This document shows, piece by piece, positions 1 to 7,079 of a stretch of DNA of 10,994 nucleotides; position 1 is the stretch's first letter, and each line of letters begins with the position of its first letter. The notes below the pieces were generated by a model. That model did no database searches and had not been told where the DNA came from. It saw nothing but the letters and a program-made list of their open reading frames with translations. This stretch comes from an uncultured Candidatus Saccharibacteria bacterium. Lineage in GTDB: Bacteria > Patescibacteria > Saccharimonadia > Saccharimonadales > UBA6022. Made by a program: the position numbers and the translations under genes. The stretch lies in NCBI GenBank assembly GCA_946886725.1, contig CAMPJF010000026.1, forward strand, positions 1 through 10,994. The letters run 5' to 3'.

Positions 1-3000
1 GAATATACGTCATCGGTGGCCAAAACAGCGCCGGATTAAAAGGAAATATTTATCACGCCGCTGTCAATAACGATGGTAGTCTTGAAGGAGCTTGGACGAC
101 ACAATCATTCGCTAGTATCGGGGCAACCTCTGTATCATATACATACGCATACGCCCGAGCTAATCCAACGTCAGCCAGCGTCAACCCTGGTAATCTGTAT
201 ATATTTGGTGGCTGCACCGCCGGAAGCGGAACTGCCTGTACAGCCGGCTCGTATTCAGGTTCGGTTTTTAAATGCAACATCGACAATAACGGGTCGGTTT
301 CTGGCTGCTCAACAGCAAACCAGCTACAAATCGGTACAGTACCGGGCGCCTCTGGCAATGGACTCGCTCTCCATGCCGGTACAGTATACGCTAACTATAT
401 TTATCTTGTAGGCGGTGCAGCACCCGGGCTTGGCAATATCAAAACCATCCGCTATGCCAAGTTTGACAACAACAACAATATCACTGCCGTAGATGGTACC
501 ACATGGAAGCAGCCACTCGACAGCAGTGGAAACCCGGTCGAAATGTCGACAGGACGTGAACGCGGCGCAGCGTTTGGATATAACGGATATCTCTATGCAC
601 TTGGCGGCTACAATTCGAGTGGCGGTGGACTCCTTTCTGACATTCAATTTGCAAAAATTAACGTCAGTAACGGTAGCCTTGAACAGTTCGACATATCAAC
701 AGTAACTATTAACCAGCGTTGGGGTCTAAGCGTTCCAGTCTCTAACTCGTACGCGTATATCATCGGTGGTTGTACTGTCGGTGCTAGCCCCTCCTGCACA
801 GGCCGAACCGATACCCTACAGACATTCCAAATCTACAACAACGACAGTGGCGCACCGGCCAATTACTCATCGGCTGCAAACCTGTTTCCGACTGATCGCT
901 TTGGCGTCAGTGCTACCGTCAACAATGGCTACATCTACCTCGCTGGCGGCTGTATTGGCGATCTCGACTGTAACAACGCAGCAGACATCGTAGAATATGC
1001 CACACTTAACCCCGATGGAACGGTCGGCGCATGGAATACAACCGCGACACTACCTGGCGATCGAGTGTATGGTCAACTCGAACAAGCTGGCGGCACCCTC
1101 TATTACATTGGCGGTCAAGATGATGCCAAAACCGCACAATCAACGATCTTCTACGCAACGCCAGCCAGTGATGGAACTATCAGTTCTTGGTCAACCGCCA
1201 GCGGTGGCATTGGTGATACATCAAGTACTAGCCCGGCTATCCGGACTCAGTTTGGCGCGACGGTATGGAACAATCGCATATATGTTTTGGGCGGCTTTAA
1301 CACCGCTAACGCCTCGAGAGACACCGTCTTCGTTAGCCCGCAATTAAACGGGGGTGGCAACATTCCCGCCGATAGTTGGACCAGCACGACAGCCTTCAAT
1401 GTCCCCCGTAACGGCGCGACGGCAATCGCATATGCAAACAACCTTTACGTACTTGGCGGCCACGACGGCATTAATTTCTTAAGCGACGTCCAATACGCAA
1501 AGATTAACGCAGACGGTACGGTTGGTAACTGGAGCTACACAGCTAGCTTGCCGCGCAATGTCAGTCATGCGGATGGATTTGCTGCAAACGGCTACATGTA
1601 TCTTTTTGGTGGCAGGCAAACTGACATTCTGTGCACAACAAACACCTACGTCGCACCCATCAGTGCAAATACGACTATTAGCTCCGGCAACAATCCGACC
1701 GGCCTAGGAGAATGGTTCCTCACCAACGAACGCTTCTCTGCCGAGCGTGCGGCACTCTCGGCTGTATATAGCGAAGGTAAAGCGTATCTATTGGGCGGAG
1801 CCTGCGGAACACTCGAGGGCGGTGGTGGTGTCGTTGCACTGCAGGACGATTTCGACCCCGCAATCGATGCACCCCTTTGGGCAAATACGGACCGTATGGT
1901 TGTTGGTTCGGGCTGTGGCGTTCTCGCTTCGGGTAACGCGATCGTATCTACTGGTAACCAGGGTAGTACATTAGGCCAGGCGCAAACCGTCAATGTCAAT
2001 GTGATGTACGGTGGTTCAGTATCGTTCTATTTGCGCATACCAACCACAACCACTACTAACTGCGACGCGCCGGAAGCCGGTGAGAACGTTGTTTTGCAAT
2101 ATTCAAACAACAACGGTGGCGGTTGGACAAATGTCGCGACATACAACCGAGCGAATTTTAATACACCTACCTTAATCACAGAGACTATCCCATCCGGCGC
2201 CTGGTCGGAGATGACTCGTTTCCGCTGGTTGATTCCCAACGGCTCCAACGGCCAAGACGAGTTTGCAATCGACAATGTCGTTATTAATGCACGCGACACA
2301 CCACCACTTGAACAAGTCATGTTCGACACGTTCGATCCAACCCATGACACTACCCTATGGTCAAGCATTACAAACATGACTGAAAGCACTACCTGCGGCA
2401 CACTATCATCCGGCAACGCGTTGGTTTCGCAGGGTGGCGGCAGCGCTCAAGCCAGCACTAATAATCATAACCTGCGCTATGGTGGCGTCGTCACTTTTCA
2501 TGTCTTCTTATCGACCGACTCGGGTGCGGGCTGTCGCCAACCAGGCACGGGTCAACCACTACTACTGCAATACTCACACAATAACGGTGGTAGCTGGACG
2601 ACATTTGCTTCCTACGACAAAACCCTATTTAGCGGTGCGGTGACGGAGGTATCCACAGCCATTCCAACGCAAGCCTACTCTACAAATATTAGTTTCCGTT
2701 GGATTATTCCTAATGCGAACGTCGACTCTGTATGGGCAATCGACGACGTAAAGATTGAAGCTTTTGAACCGATCCTGACCTACACGGGCGTCCACCGTGT
2801 TGTTTCAACAGCCCTACTATCACAGCCGCAAATTGCCCGCTATTCGATTATGTTCGATACCGACAGTGATGTCTTTCCTACCACTTGGCTCCTCAACGGT
2901 GTTGATAATGCCATTGGCGCCAAGTGGCGACTGAATTATCGTTCAATGACCGACACGACCACCAGCTGTGTGTCGCCAGCAATGACTACATGGGGACAAG

Positions 3001-3275
3001 ACACTAACTTTGGTGAGGTTGCCCTGGGTATTCCTGGTGCCTATATCCCCAAAGATGCCAGCGGCAACACCTCCAACTGTGCGCGCTTTTACTATTTCAC
3101 CGTCAATGTCGATAGCTCACGTGCCTTTGGATTCCCCGAAGACGTCACGCGCGGACCAACCATTAACGACCTGACATTGCAGTTTACCGCCGATCCAAGC
3201 AAGCGCTTAATGCACGGCCGCACCTTTACGGGTGGCTTGCAGCAGCCGATTGACACCCCATACAGCGCCCAATAA
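1..3275 (+). CDS. Giant kelch-propeller / reelin-repeat surface protein, 5' end missing
   Basis: The reading frame is open from base 3, so the gene starts left of the window; 1090 residues are visible and the stop is TAA. Eleven kelch-type blade signatures of the form [IL]Yxx[GL]GG lie near bases 3, 195, 399, 591, 750, 933, 1098, 1278, 1443, 1596 and 1782, about 150-200 bases apart. Several are joined by a connector like DGTVGAW or DGTISSW. Two similar domains follow (about 1845-2294 and 2325-2766). Each runs from an FD..D..LW start through paired Cys and an LQYS.NNGG.W Asp-box-like core to an FRW.IP...AIDDV-type end, which matches the reelin-repeat beta-sandwich pattern. The last 170 residues form a separate region ending in a tail with GRTFTGG and DTPY. 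No LPXTG motif or C-terminal membrane helix is visible, and any signal peptide lies outside the window. By family this should be exported and act in adhesion or glycan binding; that role is inference. Confidence 0.9.
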   Translation, partial: IYVIGGQNSAGLKGNIYHAAVNNDGSLEGAWTTQSFASIGATSVSYTYAYARANPTSASVNPGNLYIFGGCTAGSGTACTAGSYSGSVFKCNIDNNGSVSGCSTANQLQIGTVPGASGNGLALHAGTVYANYIYLVGGAAPGLGNIKTIRYAKFDNNNNITAVDGTTWKQPLDSSGNPVEMSTGRERGAAFGYNGYLYALGGYNSSGGGLLSDIQFAKINVSNGSLEQFDISTVTINQRWGLSVPVSNSYAYIIGGCTVGASPSCTGRTDTLQTFQIYNNDSGAPANYSSAANLFPTDRFGVSATVNNGYIYLAGGCIGDLDCNNAADIVEYATLNPDGTVGAWNTTATLPGDRVYGQLEQAGGTLYYIGGQDDAKTAQSTIFYATPASDGTISSWSTASGGIGDTSSTSPAIRTQFGATVWNNRIYVLGGFNTANASRDTVFVSPQLNGGGNIPADSWTSTTAFNVPRNGATAIAYANNLYVLGGHDGINFLSDVQYAKINADGTVGNWSYTASLPRNVSHADGFAANGYMYLFGGRQTDILCTTNTYVAPISANTTISSGNNPTGLGEWFLTNERFSAERAALSAVYSEGKAYLLGGACGTLEGGGGVVALQDDFDPAIDAPLWANTDRMVVGSGCGVLASGNAIVSTGNQGSTLGQAQTVNVNVMYGGSVSFYLRIPTTTTTNCDAPEAGENVVLQYSNNNGGGWTNVATYNRANFNTPTLITETIPSGAWSEMTRFRWLIPNGSNGQDEFAIDNVVINARDTPPLEQVMFDTFDPTHDTTLWSSITNMTESTTCGTLSSGNALVSQGGGSAQASTNNHNLRYGGVVTFHVFLSTDSGAGCRQPGTGQPLLLQYSHNNGGSWTTFASYDKTLFSGAVTEVSTAIPTQAYSTNISFRWIIPNANVDSVWAIDDVKIEAFEPILTYTGVHRVVSTALLSQPQIARYSIMFDTDSDVFPTTWLLNGVDNAIGAKWRLNYRSMTDTTTSCVSPAMTTWGQDTNFGEVALGIPGAYIPKDASGNTSNCARFYYFTVNVDSSRAFGFPEDVTRGPTINDLTLQFTADPSKRLMHGRTFTGGLQQPIDTPYSAQ
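1845..2294 (+). repeat. Reelin-like beta-sandwich domain, copy 1
   Basis: This is a domain inside the giant surface protein. It opens with DDFDPAIDAPLW, has a CG..ASGNA segment, a second Cys in TNCDAPEAGE, a VVLQYSNNNGGGW strand-turn resembling a BNR/Asp-box, and closes with FRWLIPN and EFAIDNVVI. The order of these elements is that of animal reelin subrepeats. The assignment is by remembered pattern, not by a profile search. Confidence 0.65.
2325..2766 (+). repeat. Reelin-like beta-sandwich domain, copy 2
   Basis: This is the second copy of the preceding domain, about 30 bases further on. It repeats the same landmarks in the same order: DTFDP...TTLW, CGTLSSGNALV, a Cys in GAGCRQPGTG, LLLQYSHNNGGSW, FRWIIPN and WAIDDVKIE. 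The two copies are clearly divergent in protein sequence, so this is an old duplication within the gene and not a recent one. Confidence 0.65.
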
Positions 3276-3289
3276 TCCTAAGAGGGGTC

Positions 3290-3298
3290 TGGTATACT
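3290..3298 (+). promoter_or_regulatory. Extended -10 promoter (TGGTATACT)
   Basis: TATACT at 3293-3298 is preceded by TG at 3290-3291, giving an extended -10 element. No good -35 box is found 16-18 bases upstream. The expected start of transcription is A3305, only 3 nt before the ATG at 3308. The mRNA would therefore be essentially leaderless if that ATG is used. Confidence 0.6.
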
Positions 3299-3307
3299 AT
3301 AAGTAGT

Positions 3308-4189
3308 ATGGATATACGGAGGATGGGGAATAATAAGAAGCCAGCTCGAGCAAACATGTCTGATATTCGCGCCCCGCGACCAGCACAAGCGCAGGCTGCC
3401 ACACCTCCCTCAAATCCAGAGCCGACTCCGCCCGAGCCGCCCATTGAACTGCCCGCAATTATCGAACCCGAGACAGCGGCGCCACTTGTCCTAGCTATAG
3501 CCGAAGAATTGACCGATGATACTTCATCTGCGACACCCAAAAAGGCAAAACTTCATCCGTCGACAAAGGTCACCACCCACACAGTCGAAATTAAAATTGC
3601 CTTGCCGTCAATGCCCGACTTATCGCCAATCACAACCCACCCCGCATACGCGAGTGCACGCGCCACGGCAGCGAAAATCCCTCGAAAAAAATTAGCACTG
3701 AGTGGCATAGTCCTAGCAATCACGCTGTTTATGATAGGTAGTAATTTGCTAGCAAACCATAACGCCAAAGTAGCAGCTGATAAGAAAAATGGCCTGCAAA
3801 GCCTCACAAAGGGAACGCCTGATTATCCAACCGTATTACCAGCCGGCAAGTCGATTCAAGAGCTTGGCGGCTGGACCCTCGTAAGCCCGCCTGGTCGCGA
3901 ACCAGCATTTGCCTACATCGATAAAATCGGCAACATGCAGATCAATGTCAGCCAGCAGCAATTACCCGCCGAATTCAAACAAAGCACACCAGAAAAAATC
4001 GAAAAACTCGCCAAAGATTATGGCGCTAGCGAAGCAGTCCAAGCCAGCAACACGACCTTTTATATTGGCACATCAGAAAAGGGGCCACAATCAGTCATCT
4101 TCAATAAAGGTACTGTCCTTGTACTGATTAAATCATCTGTCAAAATCAATAATAATGAGTGGATAACCTACATCGATTCCCTGCGCTAA
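3308..4189 (+). CDS. Single-pass membrane protein with Pro-rich cytoplasmic tail
   Basis: The product is 293 residues from the first ATG. Residues about 20-125 are Pro/Ala/Glu-rich and probably disordered. A positive stretch (PRKK) precedes one membrane helix at about 128-149, which places the remaining 145 residues outside the cell. That outer domain includes DYPTVLPAGKSIQELGGW, FAYIDKIGNMQINVSQQQLP, and TFYIGTSEKGPQSVIFNKG before a final helix-like segment. I associate this domain with Saccharibacteria membrane proteins of unknown function, but cannot name a characterised member. The start is uncertain. ATG 3308 fits a leaderless mRNA from the extended -10. ATG 3323 has GGAGG only about 1 base upstream, and ATG 3356 has only a weak AAGAAG. 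The gene converges on the next one, with 9 bases between the stops and no terminator hairpin seen. Confidence 0.88.
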   Translation: MDIRRMGNNKKPARANMSDIRAPRPAQAQAATPPSNPEPTPPEPPIELPAIIEPETAAPLVLAIAEELTDDTSSATPKKAKLHPSTKVTTHTVEIKIALPSMPDLSPITTHPAYASARATAAKIPRKKLALSGIVLAITLFMIGSNLLANHNAKVAADKKNGLQSLTKGTPDYPTVLPAGKSIQELGGWTLVSPPGREPAFAYIDKIGNMQINVSQQQLPAEFKQSTPEKIEKLAKDYGASEAVQASNTTFYIGTSEKGPQSVIFNKGTVLVLIKSSVKINNNEWITYIDSLR

Positions 4190-4198
4190 TACCCCAAC

Positions 4199-4708
4199 CT
4201 ATTGCTTTGGAATTTCAACAACAAGATTTCCACGCACCATGGCAGTCTGGTCATTATATGCGCAAACCACATCGACAGGCCACTTACCAACCGGAACAGT
4301 TTCTTCGACCGACCACGTCCAACTAACAATGCCGAAATCGTCGGCTTTTTTAGGCTTTAAACCAGAATCCGTACTAGGTACGTCATTGTATTCAACAGTA
4401 ATCGTACACTCCGACGTAGCGTTAGTCTTCACCATAATCGAGGCGTTATCACCTGGGGCGATCGGCGAACTCAGCATCTGCACTGCAGCACTTTGCTTTG
4501 CGTCTGCGGCTGGCTTTGTCGGTGTAATGGCCGGAGCTGGCGCTGCGTCTACTGGCTCGGGAATGGTTGCGGTGTTTGTTGCTTCATCTTGACCAACATA
4601 CCAGGTATACACCACGCCTACGCCTACAACCAGTACTAACAACGCAATGCCCGTGACAACAACGTTACGCACCTTCTTCAGTACCTGAACTGTATCAATC
4701 TTTGGCAT
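4199..4708 (-). CDS. Single-pass membrane protein with extracellular Ig-like domain
   Basis: The product is 169 residues. There is a membrane helix at about 14-36 after a short basic N-terminus (KKVR), then a Pro/Ala/Thr linker (about 48-75), then a beta-sandwich-like domain. That domain carries SPIAPGDNASIMVKT, a Cys at 101 and at 149 that could form a disulfide, a SGLKPKKADDFGIVSWTW segment and a VGKWPVDVVC segment. The pattern (PG.NAS, C.ITV.Y, G.VSWTW, PG.WP..V.C) recalls an Ig-like domain found at the surface of Gram-positive bacteria and Patescibacteria. Its function is unknown. It starts 9 bases after the stop of the upstream gene with no visible Shine-Dalgarno, so it is probably read from the same mRNA by coupling or re-initiation. 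The stop is TAG. Confidence 0.87.
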   Translation of the reverse strand: MPKIDTVQVLKKVRNVVVTGIALLVLVVGVGVVYTWYVGQDEATNTATIPEPVDAAPAPAITPTKPAADAKQSAAVQMLSSPIAPGDNASIMVKTNATSECTITVEYNDVPSTDSGLKPKKADDFGIVSWTWSVEETVPVGKWPVDVVCAYNDQTAMVRGNLVVEIPKQ

Positions 4709-4717
4709 ACTGGCAGA

Positions 4718-5248
4718 TTATGGTGTTTTAAATTTGGCGATCGACTGCGTCACTGTGCCATCTTTTTTCAAGTTTTCAAAGAAAAGCACCTGGTCCTTAC
4801 TGATGATCATTTCGTCATCTGGGCCATGAACTTCACGGCCTAACTTGATCAGTTCCACATCCGAAGATTGATTCGTACTTGTTTCTTGGGGATTCTCTGA
4901 GGCATTTTCGGTTGCAGGATTCGTTTTCGCCTGCAGATAATAAACATCGTTTAGCTTGAAATACCCGCCACTCAGTTTATGCAATTTGCCAAAGTACACC
5001 TGGCCGTTCGTAAAGAACACCGCTTGATACTTACTACTGTCGATATGCGCGCCCATGCTCGTACGATAAAGTAACCAGCCGCCCAAAACAACCAACAAGA
5101 TAATACCTGCAACCGCGGCTGCCATCGCGAACTGTCGCATTTTTTTAGGGTTCTTCTTTGCGCCGCCTCGATGCGACTCTGGCATAGGCTGGCCTGCATG
5201 ACGACCAGCAGTCGCCGGGCCATTAACGTTCACCGGTACGTTATCCAT
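4718..5248 (-). CDS. Single-pass membrane protein of unknown function
   Basis: The product is 176 residues from ATG 5248. A basic segment (GGAKKNPKKMR) precedes one membrane helix at about 39-61. The outer part begins AHIDSSKYQAVFFTNGQVYF and GKLHKLSGGYFKLNDVYYLQ, has a low-complexity Asn/Thr/Ser/Glu stretch (about 109-130), and ends with a LIKLGREVHGPDDEMIISKD block followed by QVLFFENLKKDGTV. I recall this pairing (NGQVYFGKL...VYYLQ / LGxEVHGPxDEMxISxDQxLFFENL) as a conserved Saccharibacteria/Patescibacteria family without known function. ATG 5248 is preferred over the in-frame TTG at 5254: AGGGGAG (5258-5264) lies 9 bases before the ATG but only 3 before the TTG. It is the first gene of a two-gene operon with the Ig-like membrane protein. 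Confidence 0.88.
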   Translation of the reverse strand: MDNVPVNVNGPATAGRHAGQPMPESHRGGAKKNPKKMRQFAMAAAVAGIILLVVLGGWLLYRTSMGAHIDSSKYQAVFFTNGQVYFGKLHKLSGGYFKLNDVYYLQAKTNPATENASENPQETSTNQSSDVELIKLGREVHGPDDEMIISKDQVLFFENLKKDGTVTQSIAKFKTP

Positions 5249-5288
5249 GTACAATATCTCCCCTATTGCTTATAAAATCGTTAATTCA

Positions 5289-5317
5289 ATCATAGCATAA
5301 GGGGTTAGGGTTATCAA
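5289..5317 (-). promoter_or_regulatory. Promoter TTGATA-17-TATGAT for the two membrane-protein genes
   Basis: On the minus strand TTGATA (5317-5312) and TATGAT (5294-5289) each match the sigma-70 consensus in 5 of 6 positions, with a 17-base spacer. The expected start is A5282, giving a leader of about 34 nt that contains AGGGGAG 9 bases before ATG 5248. This makes it the clearest promoter with a conventional leader in the window. Confidence 0.65.
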
Positions 5318-5340
5318 ATGCGCGACCACTCCAAACAAAG

Positions 5341-5367
5341 AATAAGAGGCCTTAACGACCTCTTATT
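5341..5367 (-). terminator. Terminator of the DUF4383-like gene
   Basis: A perfect 9-bp inverted repeat, AATAAGAGG / CCTCTTATT with a 9-base loop, starts about 19 bases after the stop of the minus-strand membrane gene. On the minus strand the stem is followed by CTTTGTTTGG, a modest T-rich run. It separates that gene from the promoter at 5289-5317 on the same strand. Confidence 0.6.
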
Positions 5368-5386
5368 AGCTAATCACATTATAGCC

Positions 5387-5782
5387 TTATGGCGCAGAGG
5401 ATTCGACTGCAGGAGTTTCATCACGCGGCGTACCAAACCCAAAGTACAGTGCAGCTGCAGTAATAATCAAATGCAAGAATATATCCGCGACGTTATGCGC
5501 GACTATTCCCAGCAAATCATTATCTCCATAGAACACACCCAGTAAGGTGACTAGTCCGTACACGATACCAAACACTTGGAAATATAGTCGTGCGTTCTTA
5601 TGTGTCCTCGACAACGCAAGCGCCGCGACGCCAGATACCAAGTGGATTATATTATGAACTCCGTTCACTTCGAATATACCAAGCAAGTGCCCGTCTGGCG
5701 TAAACGCAGGAACAAATCCCAAAATGCCCACCACTACGAACACAGCACCGAATACAGTTGCCGCCTTTTGCACTAAAGTCAT
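5387..5782 (-). CDS. DUF4383-like four-helix membrane protein
   Basis: The product is 131 residues from ATG 5782, with four predicted membrane helices (about 7-26, 40-58, 66-85 and 94-115) and a short acidic, Pro-containing C-terminal tail. Conserved-looking polar spots lie inside or next to helices 2 and 4: VNGVHNIIHL (39-48) and HNVADIFLH (96-104). This layout and the VN..HN..HL signature match DUF4383, a family I know mainly from Actinobacteria and related groups; its function is unknown. The GTG at 5788 is in frame, but it lies inside the ribosome site, so ATG 5782 is preferred. The gene stands alone, with its own ribosome site and terminator. Confidence 0.85.
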   Translation of the reverse strand: MTLVQKAATVFGAVFVVVGILGFVPAFTPDGHLLGIFEVNGVHNIIHLVSGVAALALSRTHKNARLYFQVFGIVYGLVTLLGVFYGDNDLLGIVAHNVADIFLHLIITAAALYFGFGTPRDETPAVESSAP

Positions 5783-5783
5783 A

Positions 5784-5794
5784 GTCACCTCCTT
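5784..5794 (-). promoter_or_regulatory. Near-complete Shine-Dalgarno site deciding the start
   Basis: The minus strand reads AAGGAGGTGACT directly before ATG 5782, almost the full complement of a 16S rRNA 3' end, with about 5 bases between GGAGG and the ATG. It shows that this organism uses Shine-Dalgarno initiation, even though other genes here appear leaderless. A weak TTGAAC-17-CATAAA pair lies just upstream (about 5801-5829) but is not convincing. Confidence 0.7.
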
Positions 5795-5888
5795 GTGTTA
5801 TTTATGAACTTGCCTCTATCATCGTTCAAACGACAGTTCATCACAGTAATATATCTTACAGTTCCGACGGACAATACCCCGCCCTAAA

Positions 5889-5954
5889 CTACAAAGCGTG
5901 CTGATAATTCTTTCCGGAACCGCAAGTCGGACACCCGTCCGATGCGCACTGCTC
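5889..5954 (-). pseudogene. Possible SEC-C zinc-motif remnant
   Basis: The minus strand encodes 21 residues between two TAG stops, ending in CPTCGSGKNYQHAL. CGSGKxY is the core of the SEC-C zinc-binding tail (typical form CPCGSGKKYKxCC/H) found at the end of SecA and of many small proteins. Here an extra residue separates the first two Cys, and the final Cys/His pair is degraded to HA. No ATG, GTG or TTG start lies in this short frame, and it sits beyond the terminator of the gene upstream. It looks like the 3' end of a decayed gene, but the match is short and chance cannot be excluded. Part of it overlaps a TCGGAC/GTCCGA hairpin (5927-5942). Confidence 0.35.
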
Positions 5955-5959
5955 CTATT

Positions 5960-5990
5960 TAATAACCCCATCTGACTAGTGGGGTTATTA
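5960..5990 (-). terminator. Terminator hairpin after the NDK-like/NUDIX gene
   Basis: TAATAACCCCA and TGGGGTTATTA form a perfect 11-bp stem around a 9-base loop, 20 bases past the stop of the minus-strand gene. The exit side on the minus strand is only weakly T-rich (the stem end GGTTATTA, then AATAGG). No + strand gene ends here, so it most likely serves the minus-strand gene. Confidence 0.6.
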
Positions 5991-6010
5991 TAAACTCTAC
6001 AATCACTACC

Positions 6011-7057
6011 TTAGACGCTAATGATCTTCGTTCGCTTCAATGCCTTGTACTCATCAGCCTGTGGTAGCCATGGGATGTGCGTATGCACTTCGTTGACCGG
6101 TACTGCTTGCACGAATCGTACGGCATCTTCAGGTCGCTGACCCGTCGATTCATGGCCAGTCGTTAAATCAAGCTCCGCTGCAGTCTGCGGAATCTTAACC
6201 CACGATCGCACCTGACGATACACATCAGGCGTATCAGGACTTGGGTCATTGATCGTATATTCGCCAAAGAAAGTCAAATTTTGCTGATATGCACTAAGGT
6301 CGACGCCCGTTTCTTCGTGCACTTCACGAACAGCCGTTTGAACGGTATTTTCATCAGGATCAGGCTTGCCGCCAGGTAATTGCCAGTTCTCGCCATCTTT
6401 ACTAACAATAATCACCTTCTCGTCTGCCGTCAAAAGCCACACGTACACCTGCCGTATCGGTGATCCCGGGACGGATTCTGGTGTGTCCTGGATTATTCGC
6501 CATTCTCTCGTAATCTTTGACATATCCCTGTCATTATCATGGCGGGCAATAATAATGTCAAGCCGACAGGCAATCGCCCCTAACCATTCGACGTTACTTT
6601 TTGGCACGTCACTCAGGTTAAAAAAGTCAGCTACTTGTGGGTCACGCGAATTTCGAATACGCAGTAGTGTACCGATTGCATCGTGCGGTCCGTCCGAGGC
6701 GTGAAATACATTCCCCTGTGTCAACGACTCTAAGACGTCTTGAGTAGGACGTTCGTCTTTCATGGCCGACGTTCGGGCGACAACCATCGCCAAAATACTG
6801 CGGTCTGTCAGGATACGACTCATTTCAGAATAAAAATCTTCGCCCCTGGAGTCACTATAGATATAATCGGTAATCTTGGGTGGCAAAATCATTTCTTTAT
6901 GGCGCATTACCGCCAAGCCGTTATCTTGCAGGTCGCTACTAAATTCATCAACTGCGTCCTTATAGTCGGGTTTCAAAAAACAAAAGCCCACATTGTGTGC
7001 AAGTTTAAATTCGCCTGATGGCATATAAGGGGTGTGATTTTCACTGCTTATTGACAT
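6011..7057 (-). CDS. NDK-like domain fused to a NUDIX hydrolase
   Basis: The product is 348 residues. The C-terminal part (about 200-345) is a NUDIX hydrolase domain. Its box is complete, GX5EX7REVHEETGV with G230, E236, R244, E245, E248, E249 and G251, so it should cleave a nucleoside diphosphate linked to another group; the substrate is unknown. Residues about 20-145 resemble nucleoside diphosphate kinase: FCFLKPD (K29), a middle segment ending SILAMVV, then NVFHASDGP with N116, H119, S121 and D122. These match the NxxHxSD active site whose His is phosphorylated in NDK. The stretch between MVV and the His is about 15 residues shorter than usual and lacks the GTIRGDF segment, so nucleotide binding may be altered or lost. 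Residues 150-200 link the two parts. The start at ATG 7057 fits a near-leaderless promoter. The NUDIX call is firm; the NDK call is from pattern only. Confidence 0.9.
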   Translation of the reverse strand: MSISSENHTPYMPSGEFKLAHNVGFCFLKPDYKDAVDEFSSDLQDNGLAVMRHKEMILPPKITDYIYSDSRGEDFYSEMSRILTDRSILAMVVARTSAMKDERPTQDVLESLTQGNVFHASDGPHDAIGTLLRIRNSRDPQVADFFNLSDVPKSNVEWLGAIACRLDIIIARHDNDRDMSKITREWRIIQDTPESVPGSPIRQVYVWLLTADEKVIIVSKDGENWQLPGGKPDPDENTVQTAVREVHEETGVDLSAYQQNLTFFGEYTINDPSPDTPDVYRQVRSWVKIPQTAAELDLTTGHESTGQRPEDAVRFVQAVPVNEVHTHIPWLPQADEYKALKRTKIISV

Positions 7058-7079
7058 AACACTAACATTATAATATAAT
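7051..7079 (+). promoter_or_regulatory. Consensus promoter TTGACA-17-TATAAT of the glycosyltransferase operon
   Basis: TTGACA (7051-7056) and TATAAT (7074-7079) are perfect consensus boxes with a 17-base spacer. The expected start is A7086, one base before ATG 7087, so the mRNA is leaderless; no Shine-Dalgarno precedes the ATG. A second TATAAT overlaps at 7069-7074. The -35 box covers the start codon of the divergent NUDIX gene. Confidence 0.75.

Noticed and set aside
543..3275. Start of the large gene at ATG 543
   Set aside because: The same frame is open from base 3 and encodes three further kelch blades upstream, so this ATG is internal.
3250..3298. TTGACA at 3250-3255 as the -35 box for TATACT at 3293
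   Set aside because: The spacer would be 37 bases, far beyond the workable 15-20.
5318..5545. A + strand reading frame of 75 codons antisense to the DUF4383-like gene
   Set aside because: The minus strand holds a gene with a near-perfect ribosome site, four membrane helices and a terminator. The + frame has no ribosome site and no recognisable product.
5927..5942. TCGGAC/GTCCGA hairpin as a regulatory element or terminator
   Set aside because: It has only six base pairs and no T-run on either strand, and it overlaps the presumed SEC-C remnant.
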